Both the position numbers and the translations under genes were made by a program. The notes beneath the pieces are model-generated. The model was not told where the DNA came from. It did no database searches and saw only the letters and a program-made list of their open reading frames with translations. DNA of 64,000 bases from Janthinobacterium sp. PAMC25594 (GTDB lineage: Bacteria > Pseudomonadota > Gammaproteobacteria > Burkholderiales > Burkholderiaceae_D), in contig NZ_CP080377.1 of assembly GCF_019443505.1 (NCBI RefSeq), positions 682,001-746,000 on the forward strand. Reading direction: 5' to 3'. Of this stretch, positions 1-7,763 are shown piece by piece (within the stretch, counting starts at the first letter, position 1; every line of letters begins with the position of its first letter).

Positions 1-58
1 ACGGACTGGGGCGTGGCGCGCCCCGGCGCGGGGCTGGACTTGCTGCAGCTGCCCCGCT

Positions 59-1999
59 TTACGCCGTGGGATCGAGGACGGCTGGCGTTTCTGTGGCGCT
101 TGCGGCAAAACCGTCGGCAAGCGCACCCAGCGCGCTCGGATGCTGGCTGAGCCACTGTTCCAGCATCAGCAGCAGCCACACCATGGTGCCGTGGTAGGCA
201 GGGTGCTCCGCCAGCAAGCGCCCTTGTAAATCGTCGATGAAGGCGGGCCGCACGATGCCGCGCCCGCGCAACTGCGTCAGGTTATCGAACGCAAACTCGC
301 GCAGCGGCGCGTGGCTGTGCAGCCACTGGCCGAAGGGCAAGCCGAAACCGTGCTTTTTCTTGCGCACGATGGCCGGCGGCAGGATTTCCGCCAGTGCCCG
401 CTTGAAGAAGGGCCGCAACTGCCTGCCGTCAAGCTTGTCGCGCGGCGCCAGGCGCGACGCGAACGCCACCATCGCGTCGTGCAGGAAGGGAAACGCCGCT
501 TCCACGCCGGCCAGCTCGCACGCCTTGCGCACCTTGAACAAGTCGTTGTCGGCCAACGTAAAACGCATGTCCAGCGCCAGCAACTGATTGATCTGGCTCA
601 AGCCCTGGCCCTGCCGCTCCCAATACGCGCCATTCACGCAGCCGGGCGCCATGCCCGGGTCGATGGTGTCGATAAAACCCGCTTCCAGCACCGTGCGATA
701 ACCATGGCGCAGCAGCAAGTTGTAGCCATCGAGGCGGGCCGGCAGCGGCAGGCTCGCCTGCTCGATGTAGCGGCGCGCCTTGTCGCCCAAGCGCCACGAT
801 TGACTTGTCCGCTCACGGAACAGCAGCGGCTCGATGATGGCCTGGCGCAGCATGACGGGCAAGCGTTCATATTGCGACAGCAAGGCCTGGTGCGCATAGC
901 GCTCATTGCCGCCAAACAATTCGTCGCCGCCATCGCCGCCCAGCAAACGCGTCACGCCATCGTCGCGCGCCATCTGCGCGCAATAGTAGGCGGGAATGGC
1001 AGAGGCATTGCCGAAAGGCTGGTCGAAAACGGCCGCCATGGCGGGAATCGCGGCCAGCACGTCGTCTGGCGTCACGTAGCGCTCGTGGTGGATGCTGCCC
1101 GCGTGGCTGGCGGCCAGGCGCGCATACGCCATTTCGTCATAGCCGGGCGCGTCGAAGCCGATGGAGTACGTGCGCGCGGGGCGGCCCGTCACCTGCCCGA
1201 TGATGGCGGCCAGAGTGGAACTGTCGGTGCCGCCGCTGAGAAACGCGCCCGTGCTGGCGCTATCATTGCCCAGGCTGCTTTCCACGGCCTGGCGCAGCAG
1301 GCGCAGGAATTCCTGCTTGTTGCTGGCGAAGCTGCGCCGCGCACGCCCTGCTGCCGGCTCGTGGAAGGCCAGTTGCCAGTAGCTGCCCTTGCATTGCTTG
1401 CCGCCGCGCACATGCAGGTATTCGCCGGGCAGCAAGCGCTGCTGGCCCAGATAGGCCGTGGCCGGGCCGGGCACCATGTGGAAATACAAATAGTGATACA
1501 GCGCTTGCGGATCGAGCGCGCCCCGCACGGACGGATGGGCCAGCAAGGCATCCATCGATGAGGCAAAAAACAGGCCTTGCGCATTGCTCGCATAGCTGAG
1601 GGGGTGGATGCCGGCACGGTCCACGGCCAGCAGGGCCGAGCCAGAAAAGGCGTCGAGGATGGCTAAACAGAAAGGCCCCGACAGGCTGGCGCAGGCGGCC
1701 ACGCCCCGGCTCAGCCACAGGGATGCGAGGCGGGACGCCACGTCGTCGGCCGAGCCGTGGAGCACGGGCCGGCCCCAGATGGCCACTTGCAAGCCATCTT
1801 GCTGATATATATGGCGGCTGCCGTCGATGGCGGCCACGGCCACGCCGCCCACTTCGCTCAAGCTGGCGGCCAGGGGCGCGCCATCGAAACGCGACAGGGG
1901 CGCGGCCATGCCGGCCAGCGCGGTGGGCGCGGCGCCATCGGCCGTAGTGCCGCCCTGCGCTGCACCGCCCGCCGCCAGCCAACCGCACAGGCCGCTCAT
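59..1999 (-). CDS. Asparagine synthase-like amidotransferase of the exosortase A cluster
   Basis: The protein has 646 residues. It has the two-domain plan of asparagine synthase: an N-terminal Ntn-hydrolase-like glutaminase region, then a PP-loop ATP-binding synthetase domain with SGGTDSS near residue 250. Family members sit in exosortase A (EpsH) loci and are presumed to amidate or condense a small precursor of unknown identity. The ATG at 1999 overlaps the decarboxylase stop as ATGA, which suggests translational coupling. With this start the conserved Cys is residue 5 (MSGLCGW) rather than residue 2. A CTG nine bases downstream would give the usual Met-Cys-Gly. The NGEIYN loop of glutaminases is not recognisable, so glutamine hydrolysis is doubtful. 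It is the last gene of a three-gene leftward operon. Confidence 0.85.
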   Translation of the reverse strand: MSGLCGWLAAGGAAQGGTTADGAAPTALAGMAAPLSRFDGAPLAASLSEVGGVAVAAIDGSRHIYQQDGLQVAIWGRPVLHGSADDVASRLASLWLSRGVAACASLSGPFCLAILDAFSGSALLAVDRAGIHPLSYASNAQGLFFASSMDALLAHPSVRGALDPQALYHYLYFHMVPGPATAYLGQQRLLPGEYLHVRGGKQCKGSYWQLAFHEPAAGRARRSFASNKQEFLRLLRQAVESSLGNDSASTGAFLSGGTDSSTLAAIIGQVTGRPARTYSIGFDAPGYDEMAYARLAASHAGSIHHERYVTPDDVLAAIPAMAAVFDQPFGNASAIPAYYCAQMARDDGVTRLLGGDGGDELFGGNERYAHQALLSQYERLPVMLRQAIIEPLLFRERTSQSWRLGDKARRYIEQASLPLPARLDGYNLLLRHGYRTVLEAGFIDTIDPGMAPGCVNGAYWERQGQGLSQINQLLALDMRFTLADNDLFKVRKACELAGVEAAFPFLHDAMVAFASRLAPRDKLDGRQLRPFFKRALAEILPPAIVRKKKHGFGLPFGQWLHSHAPLREFAFDNLTQLRGRGIVRPAFIDDLQGRLLAEHPAYHGTMVWLLLMLEQWLSQHPSALGALADGFAASATETPAVLDPTA

Positions 2000-3255
2000 A
2001 CGAGCACCTCGGCCGGCAAGGGATGGCCGAGAAAGGTCGTCGGGCTGGCCGTCAAGCCATACGCGCCCGACTGGAACACCACCACCAGGTCGCCCTCCCC
2101 GGCGCGCGCCATCTCCATCTGGTCGGCCAGCAAGTCCAGTGGCGTGCACAGCGGCCCCACGACGGACGCCACTTCGCGCCCCCCGCCGTGCAGCCGGTTG
2201 CCGATGGCGACCGGGTAATTCTTGCGGATCAGCTGGCCAAAATTGCCGGAAGCGGCCAAGTGGTGGTGCATGCCGCCATCCGTCACGAGAAATACCTGTC
2301 CATGCGACTGCTTGCGCTCAATCACCTTGCACACATAGATACCGGCCTCGGCCACCAGGTAGCGGCCCAGTTCCAGGTTCAGGCGCACGCCGGGCGCCGC
2401 CTGGGCCAGCAGATCGAGCTGCCGCTGCAAGCCTGCGGCCACGGGCGCCAGATCGAGCGCCTGGTCGCCGGGAAAATACGGCACGCCGAAGCCTCCGCCG
2501 ATATTCAGGGTGCGCAAGGGCGATGGCGCGCTGTCGGCCAGCTGCAGGGCCAGCTGCACGCTGAGCGCTTGCGCTTCCACCAGGGCCGCCGCCGACAGGT
2601 TTTGCGAACCCGCATACAAGTGAAAGCCGTGAAAATCCAGGCCCAGCTGACCGATGCGGCCCAGCAGCGCCGGCACCAGGGCCGCATCGACACCAAACGG
2701 TTGCGCCCCGCCGCCCATGCGCATGCCCGTGCGGCGCAGGGCGAAATCGGGATTCACGCGCACGGCCACCCTGGCCGCCACGCCCAGCCGTTCGCTGGCC
2801 AGCGCCGTCCTTTCCAGCTGGGCGCCCGATTCCACGTTGATCAGGACGCCCGCCGCCACGGCCCGCGCCAGTTCGCCATCACTCTTGCCCGGCCCCGCGA
2901 AACTGATGCGTTCGGCCGGCATGGGCGTATCGAGCGCGGTGGCCAGTTCTCCGCCCGAGGCCACGTCAATGCCATCGACCAGACCCGCCAGCCATTGCAC
3001 CACGGCCGGCATGGGATTGGCCTTCATCGCGTAATGCACATGCACGCCAGCAGGCAAGGCGGCGCGCAGTTCCGCCACGCGGCGCGTGATGTGCGCGCGC
3101 TCATATGCGTAAAACGGCGTGCTGCCCACCCGCTGGGCCAGCCGCTGCAAGGACACGCCACCGACCTGCAGCATGTCGTTTTCCACGGCGAACTGCTGGC
3201 CCAGGGCCGCGTGCGACGGCAATTCCGTGCTGTTCGAGCGGATCAAATCCTTCAT
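1996..3255 (-). CDS. PLP-dependent decarboxylase, exosortase A system-associated
   Basis: This 419-residue fold-type III PLP enzyme belongs to the ornithine/diaminopimelate decarboxylase superfamily. The Schiff-base lysine lies in HYAMKANP near residue 77. The phosphate-binding GGGFGVPY and the ELGRYLVAEAG segment follow. It matches the decarboxylase subfamily found beside exosortase A genes, whose substrate is unknown. I chose the ATG at 3255 because it overlaps the upstream ligase stop by four bases; about 38 in-frame residues further upstream have no family resemblance. It sits between the acyl-CoA ligase and the amidotransferase, so the three probably act in sequence on a carrier-bound or amino-acid-derived substrate (inference). 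Confidence 0.9.
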   Translation of the reverse strand: MKDLIRSNSTELPSHAALGQQFAVENDMLQVGGVSLQRLAQRVGSTPFYAYERAHITRRVAELRAALPAGVHVHYAMKANPMPAVVQWLAGLVDGIDVASGGELATALDTPMPAERISFAGPGKSDGELARAVAAGVLINVESGAQLERTALASERLGVAARVAVRVNPDFALRRTGMRMGGGAQPFGVDAALVPALLGRIGQLGLDFHGFHLYAGSQNLSAAALVEAQALSVQLALQLADSAPSPLRTLNIGGGFGVPYFPGDQALDLAPVAAGLQRQLDLLAQAAPGVRLNLELGRYLVAEAGIYVCKVIERKQSHGQVFLVTDGGMHHHLAASGNFGQLIRKNYPVAIGNRLHGGGREVASVVGPLCTPLDLLADQMEMARAGEGDLVVVFQSGAYGLTASPTTFLGHPLPAEVLV

Positions 3256-4847
3256 GCCGCACCTCCTGATTGGACCGCATATGCACGCGCCAGTTCCCTG
3301 GCCAGCAAGGGACGGTCGATCTTGCCATTCGGATTGCGCGGCAGCACGCCGTCGCGGATTTCCAGCCACAGCGGCACCATATAGCTGGGCAGGCGCGCGC
3401 GGCAGGCGGCCAGCACCTTGTCGCGCTGCAATGCGACACCGGGCGCGGGCGTGACGAGCAAGGCGATGGCCTGGCCCAGCACGGCATGGGGCAAGCCCAG
3501 CGCGACCGCCTCGCCCACCAGCCCGCTCGCATACGCGACTTCCTCGATCTCGGCCGGGCTGACCCGGTAGCCGGACGTCTTGATCATGTCATCGCTGCGC
3601 CCCACGAAATACAGATAGCCATCCGCATCGCGGCGCACGGTGTCGCCCGACCAGACGGCCAGTTCCGGCAGCACCAGGCCGCTCGCCTGCGGCGGCAGCG
3701 GCTTGAAGCGCTCGGCCGTGCGCGCCGCATCGTTCCAGTAGCCAAGCGCCACCAGCGCGCCACGATGCACGAGCTCGCCCGGCTCGTCGGCGTCGCACAC
3801 GCTGCCGTCGGGGCGCAGCACCAGCACTTCCGCGTTCGGGATCGCCTGTCCGATGGAATCGGGGCGCCGCTCCAGCTGTTCCGGCGCCAGATACGTGGAA
3901 CGGAACGCTTCCGTCAAGCCATACATCAGGTAGACCTGCGCGCGCGGCAGCGACTCGCGCAGCTTGTCCAAGGTGGAGCGCTGCATCACGCCGCCCGAAT
4001 TGGTGATGTAGCGCAAAGGCGTGGACAAGGGCCAGCTCAGCTGCGCCAGCTGCACCCACAGGGGCGGCACGGCGGCCAGTCCCGTGATAGCTTCCTGCTC
4101 CACGGCCTCGACGATGTCGCGCAGCAGCAGATAATTCATCAGCACGGCGCAGGCGCCGCTGGCAAAGGCCGTCGTCAGCTGGCTCAAGCCGTAATCAAAG
4201 CTGAGCGGCAGGACGCACAGGATACGGTCATCCGGCGTGTTGCGCAGGTAGGACGACACGCTGAGCGCGCCGGCCAGCATGTTGCGGTGCGACAGCACCA
4301 CGCCTTTCGGCCGCCCCGTGCTGCCCGAGGTATACAAAATGGCCGCCATGTCCGTGTCGATCGCCGCATGCGGCCTCGGCGCGGGCACATTGCTGGGCAC
4401 TGCAGTCCACGGCAGCACGCGCAGCTTGCCCAGGTGCGATTCCGGCAGGGATTCTCCCGTCAGCAGCACCGTCTGCAAGTTCGGGCAGGCGGCCAGCGCG
4501 GGACCCAGCTGCGCCAGGCGCTCGCGCGAGGTGACGAGGATGGCCACGTTGCAATCGGCCAGGATATACGCCACCTGGTCCGGCTTGAGCAGCGGATTGA
4601 CGGGCACGAACACGCCGCCTGCCGCCGCCGCGCCAAACATGGCGCTGACGTTTTCCGGGCGTTTTTCCAGGTACACGGCCACGCGCGCGCCACGCCGCAA
4701 GCCCAGCGTCAGCAAGGTACCGGCCGCTTCGCGCACGGATTGCGCCAGCGCGGCATAGCTTGTTTCCTCGCCCTGCCACGACAGGGCGGGCGCGTGGGGC
4801 GCGCGCTGCGCCGTGTCGAAGATCAGATCGTGTATCAGTGTCGCCAT
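3252..4847 (-). CDS. AMP-forming acyl-CoA ligase, exosortase A system-associated
   Basis: This 531-residue ANL-superfamily adenylating enzyme carries the phosphate-binding P-loop YTSGSTGRPKG near residue 175, a YGLTE-type motif in the middle, and a C-terminal subdomain ending in GKIDRPLL with the expected catalytic lysine. It should activate a carboxylic acid as an acyl adenylate and transfer it to CoA or, given the context, to the acyl carrier protein encoded divergently at 5768. It is the first gene of the leftward operon; the next gene begins inside its stop codon. The 186-base divergent region upstream holds an FNR-type box centred about 76 bases before this start. Confidence 0.92.
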   Translation of the reverse strand: MATLIHDLIFDTAQRAPHAPALSWQGEETSYAALAQSVREAAGTLLTLGLRRGARVAVYLEKRPENVSAMFGAAAAGGVFVPVNPLLKPDQVAYILADCNVAILVTSRERLAQLGPALAACPNLQTVLLTGESLPESHLGKLRVLPWTAVPSNVPAPRPHAAIDTDMAAILYTSGSTGRPKGVVLSHRNMLAGALSVSSYLRNTPDDRILCVLPLSFDYGLSQLTTAFASGACAVLMNYLLLRDIVEAVEQEAITGLAAVPPLWVQLAQLSWPLSTPLRYITNSGGVMQRSTLDKLRESLPRAQVYLMYGLTEAFRSTYLAPEQLERRPDSIGQAIPNAEVLVLRPDGSVCDADEPGELVHRGALVALGYWNDAARTAERFKPLPPQASGLVLPELAVWSGDTVRRDADGYLYFVGRSDDMIKTSGYRVSPAEIEEVAYASGLVGEAVALGLPHAVLGQAIALLVTPAPGVALQRDKVLAACRARLPSYMVPLWLEIRDGVLPRNPNGKIDRPLLARELARAYAVQSGGAA

Positions 4848-4916
4848 CGTTTCATCCCCGGGTTGCCATGATTGCCATGCATTCCCCTATGATTCAGACA
4901 AACGGCCACAGCGGTC

Positions 4917-4930
4917 TTGATTTTGATCAA
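4917..4930. promoter_or_regulatory. Perfect FNR/Anr-type box between divergent operons
   Basis: The 14-base site reads TTGAT, TTTG, ATCAA, an exact match to the FNR consensus TTGAT-N4-ATCAA. It is palindromic and lies in the only gap between the leftward ligase operon (start 4847) and the rightward GNAT operon (start 5034), so it could serve either or both. A TCTAAT hexamer at 4988-4993 is a possible -10 for the rightward operon, but no strong -35 is visible. Oxygen control of this gene set is an inference. Confidence 0.6.
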
Positions 4931-5033
4931 TTAACAGTTTCAGCAACACAGCTTGAGCCGGCGCAAGACCGCCGCTGGCCGCTGCGCTCTAATGGACAGC
5001 GTTGGCTGCATAGCCGCCTCATCCCTTACCGCC

Positions 5034-5789
5034 ATGGCCCTGTTTCCACAATTTCCCCTGCTGCAACGGTTGAGCGCCAGCCTCAATCAGCTGGGCTGGC
5101 GCGACAGCGCCTGGCTGGCCGTGGCGCGCCTGCTGGAACGCGTGCCGGGCGGGCGCTGCGCGCTATATCGTTATCAATTCGTCGCGCAAGCCGTGGCGCC
5201 CGGTTCGCTGTGCCGCGGGCGCGGCCAGGCCATCACCGTCATGCCCTGCCTGGCGGAGGCGGACTTGCCGCCCGGCCCCGCACGCCGCCCCGGCGCGCTG
5301 CGCGAACGCTACCGCCAGGGCGCGCAATGCCTGGTGGCGCGTGACAAGTCTGGCATGGCCGGCTGGATCTGGCTGCTGCGCCACGGCTGCCAGGAAGACG
5401 AGGTGCGCGCCCGCTATGCGCTGGCGTCGCAGCAGTCGTCGTGGGACCTCGACGTGTGGGTGCATCCCGAGCAGCGCGGCGGCCTGGTCTTCGCCCGGCT
5501 GTGGGAAGAAGCCAACGCCGCGCTGCACGCGCAGGGCGTGCGCTGGTCGTGCAGCCGCATTTCGCGCTTCAACCGCGCCTCGCTGGGCGCCCATGCGCGC
5601 CTGGGCACGCACGCGCTGGGCACGGCCACCTTTCTCCGCTGCGGACGCTGGCAATGGATGGCCGCCAGCCTGCCGCCGTATGTCCACCTGTCGCGCCGCC
5701 CGGACGACATCCCCTGCCTCGCCTTCGATACCTCGTCCCTGCCGCACTACCCTTCCCTGGAGCTGACATGCCGCATCTTGAAGCAGTAA
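5034..5789 (+). CDS. GNAT-like N-acetyltransferase of the exosortase A cluster
   Basis: The protein has 251 residues. Its central part (WDLDVWVHPEQRGGLVFARLW) resembles beta-strand 4 and the acetyl-CoA-binding turn of GNAT acyltransferases, and such proteins recur beside the acyl carrier protein in exosortase A loci. The substrate is unknown. I chose the ATG at 5034. The ATG at 4992 overlaps a possible -10 hexamer and adds residues without resemblance. The gene heads a six-gene rightward operon and its last 22 bases overlap the carrier protein gene. The N-terminal 80 residues are Arg- and Ala-rich and not recognisable. The family assignment rests on one region plus context. Confidence 0.7.
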   Translation: MALFPQFPLLQRLSASLNQLGWRDSAWLAVARLLERVPGGRCALYRYQFVAQAVAPGSLCRGRGQAITVMPCLAEADLPPGPARRPGALRERYRQGAQCLVARDKSGMAGWIWLLRHGCQEDEVRARYALASQQSSWDLDVWVHPEQRGGLVFARLWEEANAALHAQGVRWSCSRISRFNRASLGAHARLGTHALGTATFLRCGRWQWMAASLPPYVHLSRRPDDIPCLAFDTSSLPHYPSLELTCRILKQ

Positions 5790-6010
5790 AACGCATCCTC
5801 GACACCACGCTGGGCTTGAACGGGCGTGCGCTGGAAGCCCACACGCCGCTCTTGGGCAGCGTGCCGGAACTCGACTCGATGGCCGTGATCGGCGTGATCG
5901 CCGCGCTGGAAGACCATTTCGGCATCATCGTCGCCGACGACGACATCCACGCGCGCCACTTCGCCACCGTGGGCACCCTGCACGACTTCGTGTTTGCGCA
6001 GCTGCGATGA
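5768..6010 (+). CDS. Acyl carrier protein
   Basis: This 80-residue acidic protein has the four-helix acyl carrier pattern. The likely phosphopantetheine attachment serine is Ser37 in ELDSMAV. It should carry an acyl or aminoacyl intermediate as a thioester, supplied perhaps by the divergent acyl-CoA ligase. The start lies inside the end of the GNAT gene and the stop overlaps the next gene, so the three are translationally linked. A dedicated carrier protein separate from the fatty-acid synthesis locus points to a specialised assembly pathway associated with the exosortase A system. Confidence 0.9.
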   Translation: MPHLEAVKRILDTTLGLNGRALEAHTPLLGSVPELDSMAVIGVIAALEDHFGIIVADDDIHARHFATVGTLHDFVFAQLR

Positions 6011-6867
6011 TGAACGGCGCCGCCCTCGACGCGCTGCCGCTGCTGCCCTTCTTCCTGCCCGCCAGCGGCGGCCAGCGCTACTGCCTGCTGCACCTGCCAC
6101 CGCCGGGCCGCGGCGCGCGCGGCGGCATTATCTACGTGCATCCGTTCGCGGAAGAACTGAACAAAAGCCGCCACGTGGCCGCCGCGCAGGCGCGCGCCTT
6201 TGCCGCCCTGGGTTACAGCGTGCTGCAGATCGACCTGTACGGCTGCGGCGACAGCAGCGGCGACTTCAGCGAAGCGCGCTGGGATATCTGGCACAACGAC
6301 CTGCACCTGGCTTGCGCGTGGCTGGCGCAGCGCGTCGACGGTCCCTTGAGCGTGTGGGGCTTGCGCCTGGGCGCCCTGCTGGCCCTCGATTTCGCCAGCC
6401 GCGCGCCGCTGCCGCTGGCGCGTTTGCTGCTATGGCAGCCGGAAGCCGATGGACGGCGCGGCATCGACCGCTTCCTGCGCCTGCGCCTGGCGACCAGCAT
6501 GCTGGCCGGCGGCACGCAGGAAGCGCCCGGCCACGCGCGCGCGGCACTGGCGCAGGGTGAATCTGTGGAAGTGGCCGGCTACCTGCTGGCGCCCGAGCTG
6601 GCGCTGGCCATCGATGGCGTCAGCGCGTCCGCCCTGCTGCCGTCCGTGCCCGTCTACTGGCTCGATTACCAGGCGCCGGAACAAGCGGCCTCGCCATTGC
6701 CGCCGCTGGCGCGCCACTGGCGCGAACAGGGCGCCGCCGTGCACGTGGCCAGCTTCGGCGACGGCCCGTTCTGGCACAGCGGCGAGCTGCTGGCGTGTCC
6801 GCAGCTGCTGGCCGCCACGCGCACCCTGTGCCGCGACTGGCTCGACGAAGAAAGGACGCCGCCATGA
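6007..6867 (+). CDS. Alpha/beta hydrolase, exosortase A system-associated type 2
   Basis: This 286-residue alpha/beta hydrolase fold protein carries signature segments of the exosortase-associated hydrolase 2 family (HPFAEELNKSRH near residue 45 and IDLYGCGDSSGDF near 75). The nucleophile elbow reads GLRLG, with Arg120 where Ser, Cys or Asp is expected, so conventional serine-hydrolase chemistry is doubtful. The start overlaps the carrier protein stop (ATGA), and a second ATG follows immediately at 6010. In this family the gene is paired with a distant paralogue, as here. A role in releasing or trimming a carrier-bound product is only inferred. Confidence 0.88.
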   Translation: MMNGAALDALPLLPFFLPASGGQRYCLLHLPPPGRGARGGIIYVHPFAEELNKSRHVAAAQARAFAALGYSVLQIDLYGCGDSSGDFSEARWDIWHNDLHLACAWLAQRVDGPLSVWGLRLGALLALDFASRAPLPLARLLLWQPEADGRRGIDRFLRLRLATSMLAGGTQEAPGHARAALAQGESVEVAGYLLAPELALAIDGVSASALLPSVPVYWLDYQAPEQAASPLPPLARHWREQGAAVHVASFGDGPFWHSGELLACPQLLAATRTLCRDWLDEERTPP

Positions 6868-7763
6868 AACGCGACAGCAGTCAGCAGCACCTCACAGGGC
6901 ACAGCGTGCGCGAGCTGGCCCTGCGCTTTCGCAGCGCGGCCGCAGACGGTGAAGCGCAGGCGCGCATGGTCGGCATCCTCAGCCTGCCCGCCGTACCGGG
7001 CCCGCGCGGCATATTGATCGTCACGGGCGGGCCGCAGTACCGGGTCGGCAGCCACCGCCAGTTCGTCCTGCTGGCGCGCGCCCTGGCCGCGCAAGGCTGG
7101 CCCGTGCTGCGTTTCGACCTGCGCGGCATGGGCGACAGCGAGGGCAGCGCGCGCGACTACCGCGCCGCCGGCCCCGACATCGCCGGCGCGCTGGCGCAAT
7201 TCTTCGACGCCGTGCCATCGTTGCGCGAAGTGGCGCTGTGGGGCTTGTGCGACGGCGCCACAGCGGGCGCCTGCCATGCGCCGCGCGACGCGCGCGTCAA
7301 TGCCCTGATTTTGCTCAATCCGTGGGTACGCAGCAGCGCCGGCCTGGCGCGCGCCACCTTGCGCCATTACTATTTGCCACGCCTGCTGCAAGGCGCGTTC
7401 TGGCGCAAGCTGACCAAAGGCGGAGTGCAGCTGGGCGCCAGCCTGGCGTCGCTGCGTCAGGTGGCGGCCGCCACGCAGGCGCAGAAGCAGACGCAGGAAG
7501 CGCAGGAGGACGACGCGCCCGCGCCGGCCCTGCTGCGGGCGCTGACGCAATTCCAGGGCAAGGTGCTGCTGATCCTCAGCGGCGACGACCTGGGCGCGCG
7601 CGAGTGGCAAACCCTGCTCCATGGTGACGGGGCCTGGCGCGCCGTCGTCGCCCGCGCGCCATGGACGCAGGCGCAGGTGGCTGGCGCCAACCACACGTTT
7701 GCCAGCGCCGCCTGGCGCGGCGAAGTGGAACAGCTGTGCGTACGCTGGCTGCAGTCATGGTAA
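6864..7763 (+). CDS. Alpha/beta hydrolase, exosortase A system-associated type 1
   Basis: This 299-residue alpha/beta hydrolase has the early GGPQYRVGSHRQ and FDLRGMGDSEG segments typical of the type 1 partner in exosortase A loci. The nucleophile elbow is GLCDG, placing Cys129 at the nucleophile position, as in dienelactone-hydrolase-like enzymes. The ATG overlaps the preceding stop (ATGA) and the stop overlaps the glycosyltransferase start by seven bases. Its substrate is unknown. The pairing with the type 2 hydrolase is conserved in the system and suggests the two act on the same metabolite. Confidence 0.88.
   Translation: MKRDSSQQHLTGHSVRELALRFRSAAADGEAQARMVGILSLPAVPGPRGILIVTGGPQYRVGSHRQFVLLARALAAQGWPVLRFDLRGMGDSEGSARDYRAAGPDIAGALAQFFDAVPSLREVALWGLCDGATAGACHAPRDARVNALILLNPWVRSSAGLARATLRHYYLPRLLQGAFWRKLTKGGVQLGASLASLRQVAAATQAQKQTQEAQEDDAPAPALLRALTQFQGKVLLILSGDDLGAREWQTLLHGDGAWRAVVARAPWTQAQVAGANHTFASAAWRGEVEQLCVRWLQSW

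Noticed and set aside
1..150. Plus-strand frame open from base 1 to a TGA at 148-150, possible 3' end of another gene
   Set aside because: It overlaps the amidotransferase 3' end by about 90 bases and is Arg-rich, as expected for an antisense frame in GC-rich DNA. No recognisable sequence, and the start is outside the window.
311..1561. Long plus-strand open frame of 416 codons opposite the amidotransferase
   Set aside because: Composition (Arg, His, Gln, Ala-rich) is that of an antisense shadow, and the minus strand carries clear asparagine synthase motifs.
4953..5033. N-terminal extension of the GNAT-like protein to 4953 or 4992
   Set aside because: The extra residues have no resemblance, and the 4992 ATG sits inside a possible -10 hexamer.
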